A DNA stretch of 64,000 nt from Pantoea sp. Lij88. Lineage in GTDB: Bacteria; Pseudomonadota; Gammaproteobacteria; Enterobacterales; Enterobacteriaceae. Below are positions 1 to 9,299 of the stretch, piece by piece (the first letter of the stretch is position 1; each line of letters opens with the position of its first letter). A model generated the notes under the pieces. It did no database searches and was not told where the DNA came from. It saw only the letters and a program-made list of their open reading frames with translations. The position numbers were made by a program, and so were the translations under genes. The DNA lies in NCBI RefSeq assembly GCF_030062155.1, contig NZ_CP118269.1:2728001-2792000 (forward strand), given 5' to 3'.

Positions 1-294
1 TGCAACCGCGCCCACCTCCAGCGTTCGGCCATCCATGATGCAGGCATCGAGTTCATGGGTGCCCTGATGGGTGAACACCGCCCCTTTACCGGCGTTAAAC
101 AGCGGACACTCTTCCAGCAGTCGCACGGCCTCGGTCACCGCATCGAGTGCGCTGCCACCCCGAGCCAGTATCTGCTGACCCTGAGTGACAATATCGTGTA
201 GCGCCTAGCGATAACGTTGTTCCTTTTCGGCGCTCATTGCTGCGCGCGTAATAGCACCTGCGCCGCCGTGAATGGCGATCACTGCATTGACCAT
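1..294 (-). pseudogene. iaaA: Isoaspartyl peptidase/L-asparaginase, N-terminal part, interrupted by an amber codon
   Basis: The minus strand from the ATG at 294 reads MVNAVIAIHGGAGAITRAAM, then after codon 29 a TAG (207..205), then continues in the same frame with residues matching E. coli IaaA, including LLEECPLFNAGKGAVF and ELDACIMDG. IaaA is an N-terminal nucleophile hydrolase that cleaves isoaspartyl dipeptides and asparagine, and matures by self-cleavage. From memory, E. coli IaaA has Glu at codon 30 (ArgTyrIleGluAla), so one GAG to TAG change explains the stop. The rest of the gene, with the autocleavage Thr, lies outside the window. Divergent from moeA, as in E. coli. It could be a recent pseudogene, a base-call error, or restart downstream; no frameshift is seen in the visible part. 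Confidence 0.8.
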
Positions 295-550
295 AACGCT
301 CTACCCTGTAGTTGCATCAGGACGAAAAACACTGATTTAAAATGGTTTTCACCGGGTTTGGGTGATTTTTGACTATAGAAAGCCTGCTAAGTGTTGTAAA
401 GCGGAAACTGTTCCTGTGGTTATAACCTTTTCTTACCATTCTATTTCCTTTTTGCCATAACAACCGGCGCGCCAGGCCGACACCGATGTGACTCAGCGGC
501 CAATCCGACCCATAATAGGCAGCATCTGAAACAACCAGGCTGGACTGTTC
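295..550. promoter_or_regulatory. Divergent iaaA/moeA intergenic region
   Basis: About 256 nt between the two divergent starts. AT-rich stretches are present near 330-440, but I cannot assign a specific promoter or a molybdenum-cofactor riboswitch here. Confidence 0.4.
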
Positions 551-1786
551 ATGGAAAGTTTTACTGCAGGTTTGATCTCCCTTGAGGAGGCGCAACAAAA
601 AATGCTGTCACAGCTGACGCCCGTCACCGACTCCCTGAGCGTGCCGCTGGCCGACGCGGTCGGCCGGATCACAGCAACCGCAGTCACCTCGCCGATTGCG
701 GTGCCGCCCTTTGATAACTCCGCGATGGATGGCTACGCCGTCAGGCTGGCCGATGTCAGCAGCGGACAGCCGCTCCCTGTGGCAGGTAAAGCCTTTGCGG
801 GCGCGCCCTTCAGCGGTGAGTGGCCACAGGGCAGCGTGATTCGCATCATGACCGGTGCGCCGGTGCCCGCCGGCTGTGAAGCGGTGGTGATGCAGGAGCA
901 GACCGAAACCCAGGGCGAGGCGATTGTGATTACCGCGCCGGTGCGTCAGGGACAAAATATCCGTCTGACCGGTGACGATATACAGCCAGGTCATGTCGTG
1001 CTGGAAGCGGGAACGCGTCTGGGCGCCGCGGAGCTGCCGCTGCTGGCTTCGCTGGGTATTGCGCAGGTCAGCGTGCTGCGAAAACTGCGGGTGGCTATCT
1101 TCTCCACCGGCGATGAACTTCAGCCGGTCGGTGAGCCGCTGGCAGAAGGCCAGATTTACGACACCAACCGTTTTGCCGTCTCGCTGATGCTGCATAAGCT
1201 GGGCTGCGAAGTCATCGACCTTGGCATCATCAAAGACGATCCCGCTGCCCTGCGCGCTGCATTTGAGGAAGCGGATCGGCAGGCCGACGTGGTGATCAGC
1301 ACCGGGGGTGTCTCAGTCGGCGAAGCGGACTTCACCAAAAGCATGCTGGAAGAGCTCGGCGCGATCAGCTTCTGGAAGCTGGCGATTAAACCCGGCAAGC
1401 CGTTTGCCTTTGGCCGCCTCAACAGCAGCTGGTTCTGCGGTCTGCCTGGCAATCCGGTCTCCGCCGCCGTCACTTTCTATCAGCTGGTGCAGCCGCTGCT
1501 TGCCACCCTCACCGGCCAGCAAAAATCTGCTTTGCCGCCTCGTCAGAAGGTGCGCTGCGCCTCGCGACTGAAAAAGTCACCGGGCCGTCTCGACTTCCAG
1601 CGCGGCATCCTGCGCCAGAATGCACAGGGTGAACTGGAGGTGGAGACCACTGGCATGCAGGGTTCGCACGTCTTCAGCTCTTTCGCTCAGGCGAACTGCT
1701 TTATTGTGCTGGAACGGGATCGCGGCAACGTTGAGCCGGGCGAATGGGTTGAGGTAGAGCCTTTCAACGTGCTGCTGGAGGCATAA
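551..1786 (+). CDS. moeA: Molybdopterin molybdenumtransferase MoeA
   Basis: 411 aa, the usual MoeA length. It inserts molybdate into adenylylated molybdopterin in the cytosol, the last step of molybdenum cofactor synthesis. Visible motifs are [11 protein letters not shown] near residue 55, [12 protein letters not shown] near 98, the MoCF-type segment FSTGDEL near 184, [12 protein letters not shown] near 250, KPGKPFAFG near 280 and GLPGNPVSA near 297. The ATG at 551 gives the [15 protein letters not shown] start typical of the family. The stop codon overlaps the moeB start (TAAATG), so moeA-moeB is a translationally coupled operon as in E. coli. Confidence 0.96.
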   Translation: MESFTAGLISLEEAQQKMLSQLTPVTDSLSVPLADAVGRITATAVTSPIAVPPFDNSAMDGYAVRLADVSSGQPLPVAGKAFAGAPFSGEWPQGSVIRIMTGAPVPAGCEAVVMQEQTETQGEAIVITAPVRQGQNIRLTGDDIQPGHVVLEAGTRLGAAELPLLASLGIAQVSVLRKLRVAIFSTGDELQPVGEPLAEGQIYDTNRFAVSLMLHKLGCEVIDLGIIKDDPAALRAAFEEADRQADVVISTGGVSVGEADFTKSMLEELGAISFWKLAIKPGKPFAFGRLNSSWFCGLPGNPVSAAVTFYQLVQPLLATLTGQQKSALPPRQKVRCASRLKKSPGRLDFQRGILRQNAQGELEVETTGMQGSHVFSSFAQANCFIVLERDRGNVEPGEWVEVEPFNVLLEA

Positions 1787-2545
1787 ATGCTGCCTGAACT
1801 CAGCGATGAGGAGATGCTGCGCTACAACCGGCAAATTGTCCTGCGCGGCTTTGATTTCGACGGTCAGGAGCGGCTGAAAGCGAGCCATGCACTGGTCGTC
1901 GGGCTGGGCGGACTCGGTTGCGCTGCCGCGCCCTATCTGGCTTCTGCGGGCGTCGGCAATCTGACGCTGCTCGACTTCGATACCGTGTCGCACTCCAACC
2001 TGCAACGGCAGCTCCTGCATCATGATGCGGATATTGGCCGCGCCAAAGTGGACTCCGCCGCGCAGAGCCTGGCCGCCATCAATCCGCACTGCCAGCTGAA
2101 TCCGGTCAACGGTCAACTGGATGATGCGGCGCTGCTGGCACTGATTGCCCGGCAGCAGGTGGTGCTGGACTGCACCGATAACGTTGCGGTGCGTGAGCAG
2201 CTCAACCGGCTTTGCCGGCAGCAGCGGGTGCCACTGGTTTCCGGCGCCGCGATTCGGATGGAAGGTCAGATCAGCGTATTCAACTGGCAGCCCGGTACAC
2301 CTTGCTATCGCTGTATCAGCCGCCTGTTTGGTGAACAGACCCTGAGTTGCGTCGAAGCGGGCGTCATGGCCCCGCTGGTTGGCGTGATTGGTGCGATGCA
2401 GGCGATGGAAGCCATTAAGGTGCTGACCGGATTCGGCACCCCCGCCACCAGCCGGTTGCTGATGTATGATGCCATGAGCGCGGAGTTCCGCAGCATGAAG
2501 GTCGCGCAGGACGCGCATTGTGAAGTGTGTGGCGGTGGGGCTTAA
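1787..2545 (+). CDS. moeB: Molybdopterin-synthase adenylyltransferase MoeB
   Basis: 252 aa, close to the E. coli protein (249). MoeB adenylates the C-terminal glycine of MoaD so that it can be thiocarboxylated for molybdopterin synthase. The E1-like nucleotide-binding loop GLGGLGCAAAPYLASAGVG is at about residues 41-59, followed by LLDFDTVSHSNLQRQ. The two zinc-binding Cys pairs are visible as CYRC near residue 170 and CEVC at the C-terminus. It begins directly at the moeA stop. Confidence 0.96.
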   Translation: MLPELSDEEMLRYNRQIVLRGFDFDGQERLKASHALVVGLGGLGCAAAPYLASAGVGNLTLLDFDTVSHSNLQRQLLHHDADIGRAKVDSAAQSLAAINPHCQLNPVNGQLDDAALLALIARQQVVLDCTDNVAVREQLNRLCRQQRVPLVSGAAIRMEGQISVFNWQPGTPCYRCISRLFGEQTLSCVEAGVMAPLVGVIGAMQAMEAIKVLTGFGTPATSRLLMYDAMSAEFRSMKVAQDAHCEVCGGGA

Positions 2546-2604
2546 GGTCAAAAGCAATACATCTGCTCAGTGAAGCCAGCGCTGTTTTGAACTCTGCCTG
2601 CTTT

Positions 2605-2783
2605 AGGGAACACGGTCAGATCGGAAAGTCGCTTAGACCATCCCTGGGCGCTCTGCCCGCGCGATTACGCACCTCATCCCTGAGGTGCGCCCGTTGCCGG
2701 GCCAACGCTTCGCGTTGTTCAAAAACGCTCCCGGCGTTTTTGTCCATGGCGCGGGACGCTTTCCTCCTCTGACCATGTTCCCT
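2605..2783. repeat. Palindromic repeat element A (179 bp, inverted termini)
   Basis: The left end AGGGAACACGGTCAGA followed by TCGGAAAG is mirrored at the right end, which read in reverse complement gives AGGGAACATGGTCAGA then GGAGGAAAG. The termini form a near-perfect stem of about 24 bp. Inside are smaller hairpins at about 2669-2688 (ACCTCA/TGAGGT), 2703-2716 (AACGC/GCGTT) and 2720-2742 (CAAAAACGC/GCGTTTTTG). No coding capacity. Confidence 0.8.
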
Positions 2784-2921
2784 GCGCTTTAAACATATGC
2801 GTTGCGGCCAAATTCACTCTGAACTGGCTTTATCAGAATTCTTAACGATGGGGGCCTGCGTCGAACACATTCCCCGATCCCACGCTCAATCCACTTACAG
2901 ACAACTCAAAACTTAAAGCGA

Positions 2922-3025
2922 AGGGAACATACGCCTGTAGCAAAGCATAGCGGGCCAGGGATGGCCCGCGCTGAGCATGCCATGGATGGTGTCTTTTGCG
3001 TCTTTGCGAAAGGCGTATGCTCCCT
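2922..3025. repeat. Palindromic repeat element B (104 bp)
   Basis: The left end AGGGAACATACGCCT and the reverse complement of the right end, AGGGAGCATACGCCT, match at 14 of 15 positions. The outermost AGGGAA is shared with element A, but the inner arm differs (ATACGCCT instead of GGTCAGA). An inner hairpin CGGGCCA/TGGCCCG is at about 2951-2967. Confidence 0.7.
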
Positions 3026-3058
3026 GAAGCCCGCACAGTGGTGACGTTTTACCTGCTT

Positions 3059-3121
3059 AGGGAACCTGGTCAGATCGGAGAAAGTCGCTTAAACCATCCC
3101 TGGGCGCTCAGCACTGCCGGG
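3059..3121. repeat. Half copy of palindromic repeat (element C)
   Basis: TAGGGAACCTGGTCAGA followed by TCGGAGAAAGTCGCTTA and CCATCCCTGGGCGCTC repeats the left arm of element A nearly base for base for about 55 nt. It then breaks off at the ybiT terminator with no right arm, so it looks truncated. Confidence 0.7.
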
Positions 3122-3123
3122 CA

Positions 3124-3157
3124 AAAAAACGGGGTGGCCTGCGCCACCCCGTTTTTT
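3124..3157 (-). terminator. Rho-independent terminator of ybiT
   Basis: Stem CGGGGTGG/CCACCCCG flanked by A6 and T6 runs just after the ybiT stop. The symmetric A/T runs would let it work on both strands. Confidence 0.85.
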
Positions 3158-3158
3158 A

Positions 3159-4751
3159 TCAGACGATACCCTGACTCCGCAGGTAATCTTCATAATTACC
3201 GGTGAAGTCCACCACCTTGTCTGCTTTCAACTCAATCACACGGGTTGCCAGCGAGCTGACAAATTCGCGGTCATGCGAAACGAACACCAGCGTGCCTTCA
3301 TACATCTCCAGCGCCATATTGAGCGATTCAATCGACTCCATATCCAGGTGGTTAGTCGGCTCATCCATAATCAGGATGTTCGGTTTTTCCATCATCAGCT
3401 TACCGAACAGCATACGACCCTTCTCACCACCGGAAAGCACTTTTGCCGGCTTCTTAATATCATCCTGCGAAAACAGCAGACGACCCAGAATACCGCGAAT
3501 GGTCTGCTCATCATCGCCAGGCTGTTTCCACTGACTCATCCAGTCAAATACTGTCAGGTCATTGGCAAAATCATCGGCGTGATCCTGAGCGTAATAACCA
3601 ATACGCGCATTCTCTGACCATTTAACCGTGCCATTATCTGGCGTAAGCTGACCGACCAGCGATTTCAACAGCGTTGACTTACCAATACCGTTGGCACCAA
3701 TTACCGCCAGCTTCTCACCCACTTCCAGCAGCAGATTTAAATTCTTAAACAGCGGACCGTTATCAAACCCTTTGGTTAAACCTTCCACTTCCAGCGCATT
3801 ACGGAACAACTTCTTGTCCTGCTCAAAGCGGATAAACGGGTTCTGACGACTGGACGCTTTCACTTCATCCAGTTTAATTTTATCCATCTGCTTAGCGCGT
3901 GATGTCGCCTGACGTGATTTAGAGGCGTTGGCGCTAAAACGACTGACGAATGATTGTAAGTCAGCAATCTGCGCTTTCTTCTTAGCGTTGTCAGATAACA
4001 GACGTTCACGTGCCTGCGTTGCAGCGGTCATATATTCGTCATAATTACCGGAATAAACCCGCAACTCGCCATAATCCAAATCGGCCATATGGGTGCAGAC
4101 CATATTAAGGAAGTGACGGTCATGCGAAATGATAATCATGGTGCTGTCACGCTCGTTCAGCACCTGCTCCAGCCAGCGAATAGTATCGATGTCCAGGTTG
4201 TTCGTCGGTTCGTCGAGTAACAAAATATCGGGATTAGAAAACAGCGCCTGCGCCAGCAGCACACGCAATTTAAAGCCCGGCGCAATTTCGCTCATCGGGC
4301 CGTAATGCTGCTCAACCGGAATACCCACGCCGAGTAATAACTCACCGGCACGGGACTCGGCGCTATAGCCGTCCATCTCACCGTAAAGCGCCTCAAGATC
4401 GCCGACTTTATACCCCTCTTCTTCGCTCATCTCTGGCAAAGAATAAATACGGTCGCGCTCCTGCTTCACTTCCCATAATTCATGGTGACCCATGATGGCG
4501 GTGTCCAGCACGCTGAATTGTTCAAAGGCGAACTGATCCTGACGCAACTTACCGATGCGCTCATTAGGATCGTAAGAGACGTTGCCGCCTGACGGCACCA
4601 GATCGCCACCCAAAATCTTCATGAAGGTGGATTTTCCGCTGCCGTTCGCACCGATTAAACCGTAACGATTACCGCCGCCAAATTTAACGGAGATATTTTC
4701 GAACAGTGGCTTGCTGCCAAACTGCATGGTGATATTGCTGCTAACTAACAC
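3159..4751 (-). CDS. ybiT: ABC-F family ATPase YbiT
   Basis: 530 aa, the same length as E. coli YbiT. It is a soluble tandem ABC protein without membrane segments, of the ABC-F class that acts on ribosomes. The first ABC domain has Walker [10 protein letters not shown] near residue 36 and Walker [14 protein letters not shown] near 185. A charged linker rich in Lys and Arg follows (about 240-310). The second domain has GANGIGKST near 355, the signature [10 protein letters not shown] near 439 and [13 protein letters not shown] near 457. The exact role of YbiT is not settled; ribosome binding is inferred from the family. It is followed by a strong terminator and preceded by an hns-like gene on the same strand. 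Confidence 0.95.
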   Translation of the reverse strand: MLVSSNITMQFGSKPLFENISVKFGGGNRYGLIGANGSGKSTFMKILGGDLVPSGGNVSYDPNERIGKLRQDQFAFEQFSVLDTAIMGHHELWEVKQERDRIYSLPEMSEEEGYKVGDLEALYGEMDGYSAESRAGELLLGVGIPVEQHYGPMSEIAPGFKLRVLLAQALFSNPDILLLDEPTNNLDIDTIRWLEQVLNERDSTMIIISHDRHFLNMVCTHMADLDYGELRVYSGNYDEYMTAATQARERLLSDNAKKKAQIADLQSFVSRFSANASKSRQATSRAKQMDKIKLDEVKASSRQNPFIRFEQDKKLFRNALEVEGLTKGFDNGPLFKNLNLLLEVGEKLAVIGANGIGKSTLLKSLVGQLTPDNGTVKWSENARIGYYAQDHADDFANDLTVFDWMSQWKQPGDDEQTIRGILGRLLFSQDDIKKPAKVLSGGEKGRMLFGKLMMEKPNILIMDEPTNHLDMESIESLNMALEMYEGTLVFVSHDREFVSSLATRVIELKADKVVDFTGNYEDYLRSQGIV

Positions 4752-4867
4752 GGCATTGACCTTTGTGAAGAAATGGATGAAAAAACGGCGGCTATTATGC
4801 CAGATGTGACGCAGCGCACGCCAGCGTCAGGCGTGGATTCCTGGCGGGGTGATTGATATCCCGGCAG

Positions 4868-4906
4868 AAATAAAAAAGCCGGAGGGCCATAATGGCCCCC
4901 CGGCTC
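4868..4906 (-). terminator. Terminator downstream of the hns-like gene
   Basis: On the minus strand, GCCGGGGGGCCATTATGGCC and its complement arm CTCCGGC form a GC-rich hairpin followed by TTTTTTAT. It lies just after the stop of the H-NS family gene. Confidence 0.85.
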
Positions 4907-4928
4907 CCACTTACAAGGATTGTGTCGA

Positions 4929-5330
4929 TCAATCGATCAGGAAACTGTCCAGGCTTTTACCGGAATCCAGCGCTTTTTTAATCGCTGCTGGGGTACGGCC
5001 CTGGCCAGTCCAGGATTTCTGCTCACCGTTCTCGTCGGTGTAAGAATATTTAGCCGGACGCGGCGCACGCTTGGTACGTTTTTTTCCGCTTTCCAGCGCA
5101 CCTAATAATTCATTAGGATCGATGCCGTCAGCCAGCAGCATTTCGCGATATTTAGACAGCTTTTCTTCTTTTTCGCGATTCTGCGTCTCTTCTGCTTCTG
5201 CTTCTTCGCGGCGCTCAGTAACAACAACAGTTAATTTTTCCAGGATCTCTTCAAGATCGGTCAGTGGCAGTTCACGAGCCTGGGCACGTAATGTGCGAAT
5301 ATTGTTCAGTACCTTAAATGCGTCACTCAT
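4929..5330 (-). CDS. H-NS family nucleoid-associated DNA-binding protein
   Basis: 133 aa. The N-terminal oligomerisation part ([20 protein letters not shown], residues 7-26) and a helical coiled coil to about residue 65 are followed by [19 protein letters not shown]. The C-terminal DNA-binding domain contains [20 protein letters not shown] and then [11 protein letters not shown], so the AT-hook-like Gln-Gly-Arg motif is intact. I chose the ATG at 5330 because AAGGA lies 7 nt upstream; an in-frame GTG one codon earlier is unlikely. H-NS silences AT-rich and acquired DNA. This could be hns itself or a StpA-like paralogue. In E. coli hns lies elsewhere (near galU/tdk), so a paralogue is my inference. 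Confidence 0.88.
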   Translation of the reverse strand: MSDAFKVLNNIRTLRAQARELPLTDLEEILEKLTVVVTERREEAEAEETQNREKEEKLSKYREMLLADGIDPNELLGALESGKKRTKRAPRPAKYSYTDENGEQKSWTGQGRTPAAIKKALDSGKSLDSFLID

Positions 5331-6199
5331 CACAATGTCCTTGATTAAGGGGGGTTAATAAAACTGTAGCGCCAAGACTACCTAATTCAAATAAAAAAAT
5401 AAATTATTTTTACGCTACAGATAATTCTTAAGTATTAATTCAGACAAAATACCACTATTAAAATCGACAGTGCCTGCCGTTTTATTAACGCCGAATTAAC
5501 AACAAATCGCACTTTTACTCAGCCAATGAAAACGATTTCAGCCAGATTATACCGGTAGCGCATAGTTAACGCTGTTCGCTAAAAGCGGGCTGTATAGCAG
5601 CATTATTTACAATCAGGGTCCCGGCAATAACAGTTTAAAACGGTGCCCCAGGCGCGATCCCTGTCACACCAGCTTACAGATTATGCTTAAAAAGCCATCC
5701 GCAGTACCGTTAAATAGCGCAAAAGAATTACCGCCTGACTGTTTTTTTAATTATGTCTCCTGCCGCCCGATAATCGTTTTTGCCGCTGCGATTAAGGGCA
5801 GAGTCAGATAATTCGCAGAGCGCGACGCGCTGCACAATAACAGCGCGCTCTGGTTCAGCCTGACGAATAGTCGCGCGCGTCTCCGCTCGCTCAGTCGTGA
5901 GATACCTTAAAAAATCGACAAAAAAATAAATGCAGAAAAGTGACGCAGCTCAAAAACGGCAATCCAGGATGCGTCAGCAGCATAAAAATAATCACTCGCC
6001 AGGGGCGCTGATAATATCCCTGCCGTTGCCTGTGGTTTATTTTCTGCGGACTGAGACGGAGAGGATGATGCTGAGATATCCACTTATTCAACGGGTTAGA
6101 TCATCATGAACGACCTGGACAGGCTGAAACTTTCTGTTTTAACGCGGAGAGAGGGAGAGATAAGGCAGTCGCTGTAGTGAGGCAGCGACCGCCGGGGGA
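5331..6199. other. Gene-poor AT-rich region upstream of the hns-like gene
   Basis: About 870 nt. The part next to the hns-like start (5350-5480) is very AT-rich, as expected for a promoter bound by H-NS family proteins. An inverted repeat CAGAGCGCG/CGCGCTCTG lies at about 5816-5852. A 66-codon frame at 5891-6091 on the minus strand has no recognisable similarity and is not called. Confidence 0.5.
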
Positions 6200-7729
6200 T
6201 TAATTCGCCTGCGTAGCCGGGCCAAATACCGGGTAATCCGGCATATCAACGTTCTGGTAGGTTTCCCAGCCGCCGCCCAGCGCTTTATAGAGCGCCACTA
6301 AATCGAGTGCACTTTGCATCCGCGCCTGCGTCGCCTGCTCCTGTGCCTGCGCCAGCTGACGCTGCGCATCCAGCACCTCAAGGAAGGTGGAGAGCCCCTG
6401 CCGATAACTGTCGCTGGCGAGATCAAAGGCGCGCTGCAATGCACCAGTCGTCTCATCCAGTGCGGTAACGCGCTGCTGATCGGCGCGGTAACTGACCAGC
6501 GCATTCTCCACATCCTGCAACGCCGTCAACACCGTCTGACGATAATCCAGCGCGGCGCTGGCCTGCTGCGCCCGCGCTAACTTCACGCTCGACACCAGCT
6601 GTCCGCCCTGGAAAATCGGAATCGATAACGACGGGCCAAAGTTGTAGAAATGGCTGCTCCAGTTATCGAGATAGCTGACGTCAGTGTTACGCACGCCCAG
6701 CTGGCCGGTCAGAGACAGGCTCGGGAAAAGCTGCGCGACTGAGACGCCAATCTCAGCGGTTTGTGCATGCAGCGTCGCTTCAGCCTGTCGTATATCCGGA
6801 CGACGGCGTGCCAGCGTGGACGGAATGCCCACCTGGACAAACTGCGGCAGCGGCGGCAGCGCTTTTGGTGTGCTGAGCTCAGCATCCAGCGCGCCCGGTG
6901 TCTTGCCGAGCAGCACCGCTAACCCATTCATCGCCTGCCGCGCCTGCGCCTGATACTGCGGCAGTTGCGCCTGCAGCGTGCTGAGCTGGGCACGGGCATT
7001 CTCCACATCGGTCAGCGGAGCCAGACCATTACGCTGCTGGCTTTGCGTCAGCTCCGTCGTCTGCTGTGCAATTTCAATCTGCTGCTGCAGCGTCTGGATG
7101 GTCGTCTGCGCGCCTCGCAACTGCAGCCAGGCTCGCGCCACTTCGGCCTCCAGCGAGACCAGCGCATCATTGCGCTGTTCTATCGCGGCCTGCTGCTGAG
7201 CATTGGCGGCCTCAACCTGACGGCGCACTTTGCCCCACAGGTCGAGCTCCCAGCTGGCGTCAAAGCTGCCCTGATAGAGGTTCACCGGCTGGGTCAGGCC
7301 ATTTAGCTGGCTGGCCACATTGCTGTCGAGCTGATCGGTTGCGCCATTAGATTCCAGCAGGCCTTTGAGTCCAGGCTGCTGACGCGTCACTTTGGCCGAC
7401 CCGCTCAGGCTGGGTAACAGACTGCCCTGCGCCTGCGTCAGCTGTTCACGCGCGCCAGCAATGCGCAGCACCGTCTGCTGCAGGCTCAGGTTGCCCGCTA
7501 TCGCCCGCTCAATCAGGCTGTCGAGCTGCGGATCGTTGAAACTGCGCCACCAGCGGGAATTAATTGCGGCATTTTGCGGCTTAGACGCTTCCTGCGAATC
7601 CAGGGTGTTATAGCTTCCCGGCACGACAGGTTTCGGTGCCTGATAGTCAGGCCCGACGGCGCAACCCGCCAGCCCAAGGGCCAGCAGTAAACTCAGGGGT
7701 TTCAGGCGATGAGAGTATAAAACCTTCAT
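6200..7729 (-). CDS. Outer-membrane efflux lipoprotein (NodT/OprM type)
   Basis: 509 aa from the ATG at 7729, which has AGGAG 9 nt upstream. The signal peptide ends in a lipobox LAGC with lipidated Cys23. The mature start AVGPDYQAPK is typical of NodT-family factors, and two outer-membrane efflux repeats follow (about 60-270 and 290-480), including IRQAEATLHAQTAEIGVSVA and the later LDAQRQLAQAQ. It forms the outer-membrane channel of a tripartite pump. It starts 1 nt after the stop of the DHA2 pump gene, so it is the last gene of a three-gene operon and probably works with those two. MdtP is a possible name, but assignment to one orthologue is not safe. Confidence 0.9.
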   Translation of the reverse strand: MKVLYSHRLKPLSLLLALGLAGCAVGPDYQAPKPVVPGSYNTLDSQEASKPQNAAINSRWWRSFNDPQLDSLIERAIAGNLSLQQTVLRIAGAREQLTQAQGSLLPSLSGSAKVTRQQPGLKGLLESNGATDQLDSNVASQLNGLTQPVNLYQGSFDASWELDLWGKVRRQVEAANAQQQAAIEQRNDALVSLEAEVARAWLQLRGAQTTIQTLQQQIEIAQQTTELTQSQQRNGLAPLTDVENARAQLSTLQAQLPQYQAQARQAMNGLAVLLGKTPGALDAELSTPKALPPLPQFVQVGIPSTLARRRPDIRQAEATLHAQTAEIGVSVAQLFPSLSLTGQLGVRNTDVSYLDNWSSHFYNFGPSLSIPIFQGGQLVSSVKLARAQQASAALDYRQTVLTALQDVENALVSYRADQQRVTALDETTGALQRAFDLASDSYRQGLSTFLEVLDAQRQLAQAQEQATQARMQSALDLVALYKALGGGWETYQNVDMPDYPVFGPATQAN

Positions 7730-7730
7730 G

Positions 7731-9299
7731 TTAGTGTGCTCCTGCACTGCCTTCGCTCTTAATCGGCGACAGCAGCCAACAAAATGGAATCAAAATCAGG
7801 GCGACAATACTCAGGCCTGAGAAGACATCGATGTAAGCGAGAATACGCGACTGCGCAATCATCTCCTGATAGAGCTGTCCGGTTGCCAGCGTGACGGGAT
7901 CGCCCACCGCCGAGGTAAAGTCGCGTATCGCCTGCGCCCAGTGCTGAACCGTAATGTTGAACGGCTCGTTCAGCGGCGTCATGTTATGCACCATATCTGC
8001 CGACCGCGCCTGTGCGCGCTCGGTGATCGCCGCAGTCGAGAGCGAGATCCCAATCGATCCGGCCACGTTACGGAACATGGTAAACAGCGCCGAGGCATCC
8101 GCATTAAGTCGCTGCGGAATGGTGACAAAGGCGATAGTGGTCAGCGGAACAAACAGGAAACCCAGCCCGATTGACTGTGCGCTACGCATCATCACCAGCG
8201 TTTTGAAATCGACATTCGGCGTCAGGGTAGAAGAGTAGAAAAACGCCACGGCCAGACAGCTGAAGCCAAAGGCGATGATGTATCGCGTCTGTACAATCGG
8301 CATCAGTTTCAGCACCAGCGGAATGGTCAGCACGATCAGCACCGCGCCCGGCGACAGCACCAGCCCTGACCAGGTGGCGGTGTAACCCAGATCCTGCTGC
8401 GCCAGCTGTGGCAGCACCACGGAACTGCCGTAGAGAATCATCGCCATGCCCGCCATCAGCAGCCCGGCTACCCAGAAGTTGCGATCTTTCATCACCAGGA
8501 TATCGACCACCGGTTTACGGGCATACATCAGCCAGTAAACGGCCCCGACGATGCCGACCAGCGCCAGAACAGCGAACAGCACGATAAAGTGCGAGGCGAA
8601 CCAGTCTTCATCTTCGCCGCGGTCCAGCATCACCTGCAGACAACCCAGCCCTAAGGTAATCAGGCTGATACCGATGTAATCGATCTTCAGCTTACCTTTG
8701 GCCCATTTGCGCTCCCACGGTGGATCTTCCAGCAGCTGATAGATCGCCAGCACGGTCAGCACGCCCACCGGGATGTTGATAAAGAACACCCAGCGCCAGC
8801 TGTAGTTGTCGGTGATCCAGCCACCCAATGTCGGACCAATCACCGGCGCGACAATAATGGCGATAGAAGAGAGACCAAAGGCCTTGCCGCGATCTGCCGG
8901 CTTGAAGTAGTCCAGCAGTACCGACTGCTGAACCGGCTGCAATCCGCCGCCAAAGAAACCCTGCAGAACGCGGAACAGAATGATCTGCCACAGTTCCGTT
9001 GCGATGCCGCACAGGAAAGAGCAGATGGTAAACATGACGATGCAGATCAGGAAGAACTGTTTACGGCCAAACAGCCGGCTGAAGAACGCAGAGATAGGCA
9101 GCACAATACCGTTCGCCACCAGATAGGAGGTCAGCACCCAGGTGGACTCATCGTAACTGGAAGAGAGCGAACCGGCGATGTGCGGCAGCGCCACGTTAAC
9201 GATGGTGGTGTCGAGGATCTCCATAAACACCGCCAGCGTCACCGTGATCGCCACTAACCACGGATTACTGGCCGGTTTCCAACTCTGCGCCGTACTCAT
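7731..9299 (-). CDS. DHA2 family MFS multidrug efflux pump (EmrB-like)
   Basis: 522 aa with about 14 predicted membrane segments. Family motifs are visible: LDTTIVNVALPHIAGSL in the first helix (about residue 29), the motif C-like AIIVAPVIGPTLGGWI near 149, and WRWVFFINIPVG just after it. It is an inner-membrane proton antiporter exporting hydrophobic or cationic compounds together with an HlyD adaptor. Its start ATG overlaps the adaptor stop (9296-9299), which indicates translational coupling. Substrate is unknown from sequence. Confidence 0.92.
   Translation of the reverse strand: MSTAQSWKPASNPWLVAITVTLAVFMEILDTTIVNVALPHIAGSLSSSYDESTWVLTSYLVANGIVLPISAFFSRLFGRKQFFLICIVMFTICSFLCGIATELWQIILFRVLQGFFGGGLQPVQQSVLLDYFKPADRGKAFGLSSIAIIVAPVIGPTLGGWITDNYSWRWVFFINIPVGVLTVLAIYQLLEDPPWERKWAKGKLKIDYIGISLITLGLGCLQVMLDRGEDEDWFASHFIVLFAVLALVGIVGAVYWLMYARKPVVDILVMKDRNFWVAGLLMAGMAMILYGSSVVLPQLAQQDLGYTATWSGLVLSPGAVLIVLTIPLVLKLMPIVQTRYIIAFGFSCLAVAFFYSSTLTPNVDFKTLVMMRSAQSIGLGFLFVPLTTIAFVTIPQRLNADASALFTMFRNVAGSIGISLSTAAITERAQARSADMVHNMTPLNEPFNITVQHWAQAIRDFTSAVGDPVTLATGQLYQEMIAQSRILAYIDVFSGLSIVALILIPFCWLLSPIKSEGSAGAH

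Larger units (their letters stand above)
2546..3123. other. Gene-free spacer with clustered palindromic repeats
   Basis: Nearly 580 nt between moeB and the ybiT terminator without a credible gene; the short reading frames inside are by-products of the repeats. It holds two complete inverted-repeat elements and one half element (listed separately). Confidence 0.7.

Noticed and set aside
1577..2557. 326-codon minus-strand frame opposite moeA/moeB
   Set aside because: Spans two overlapping real genes on the other strand and has shadow-type composition.
2527..3205. Short frames between moeB and ybiT
   Set aside because: They arise from the palindromic repeats and share their sequence, so not genes.
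5891..6091. 66-codon minus-strand frame in the gene-poor tract
   Set aside because: No strong ribosome site and no similarity that I recognise; not supported.
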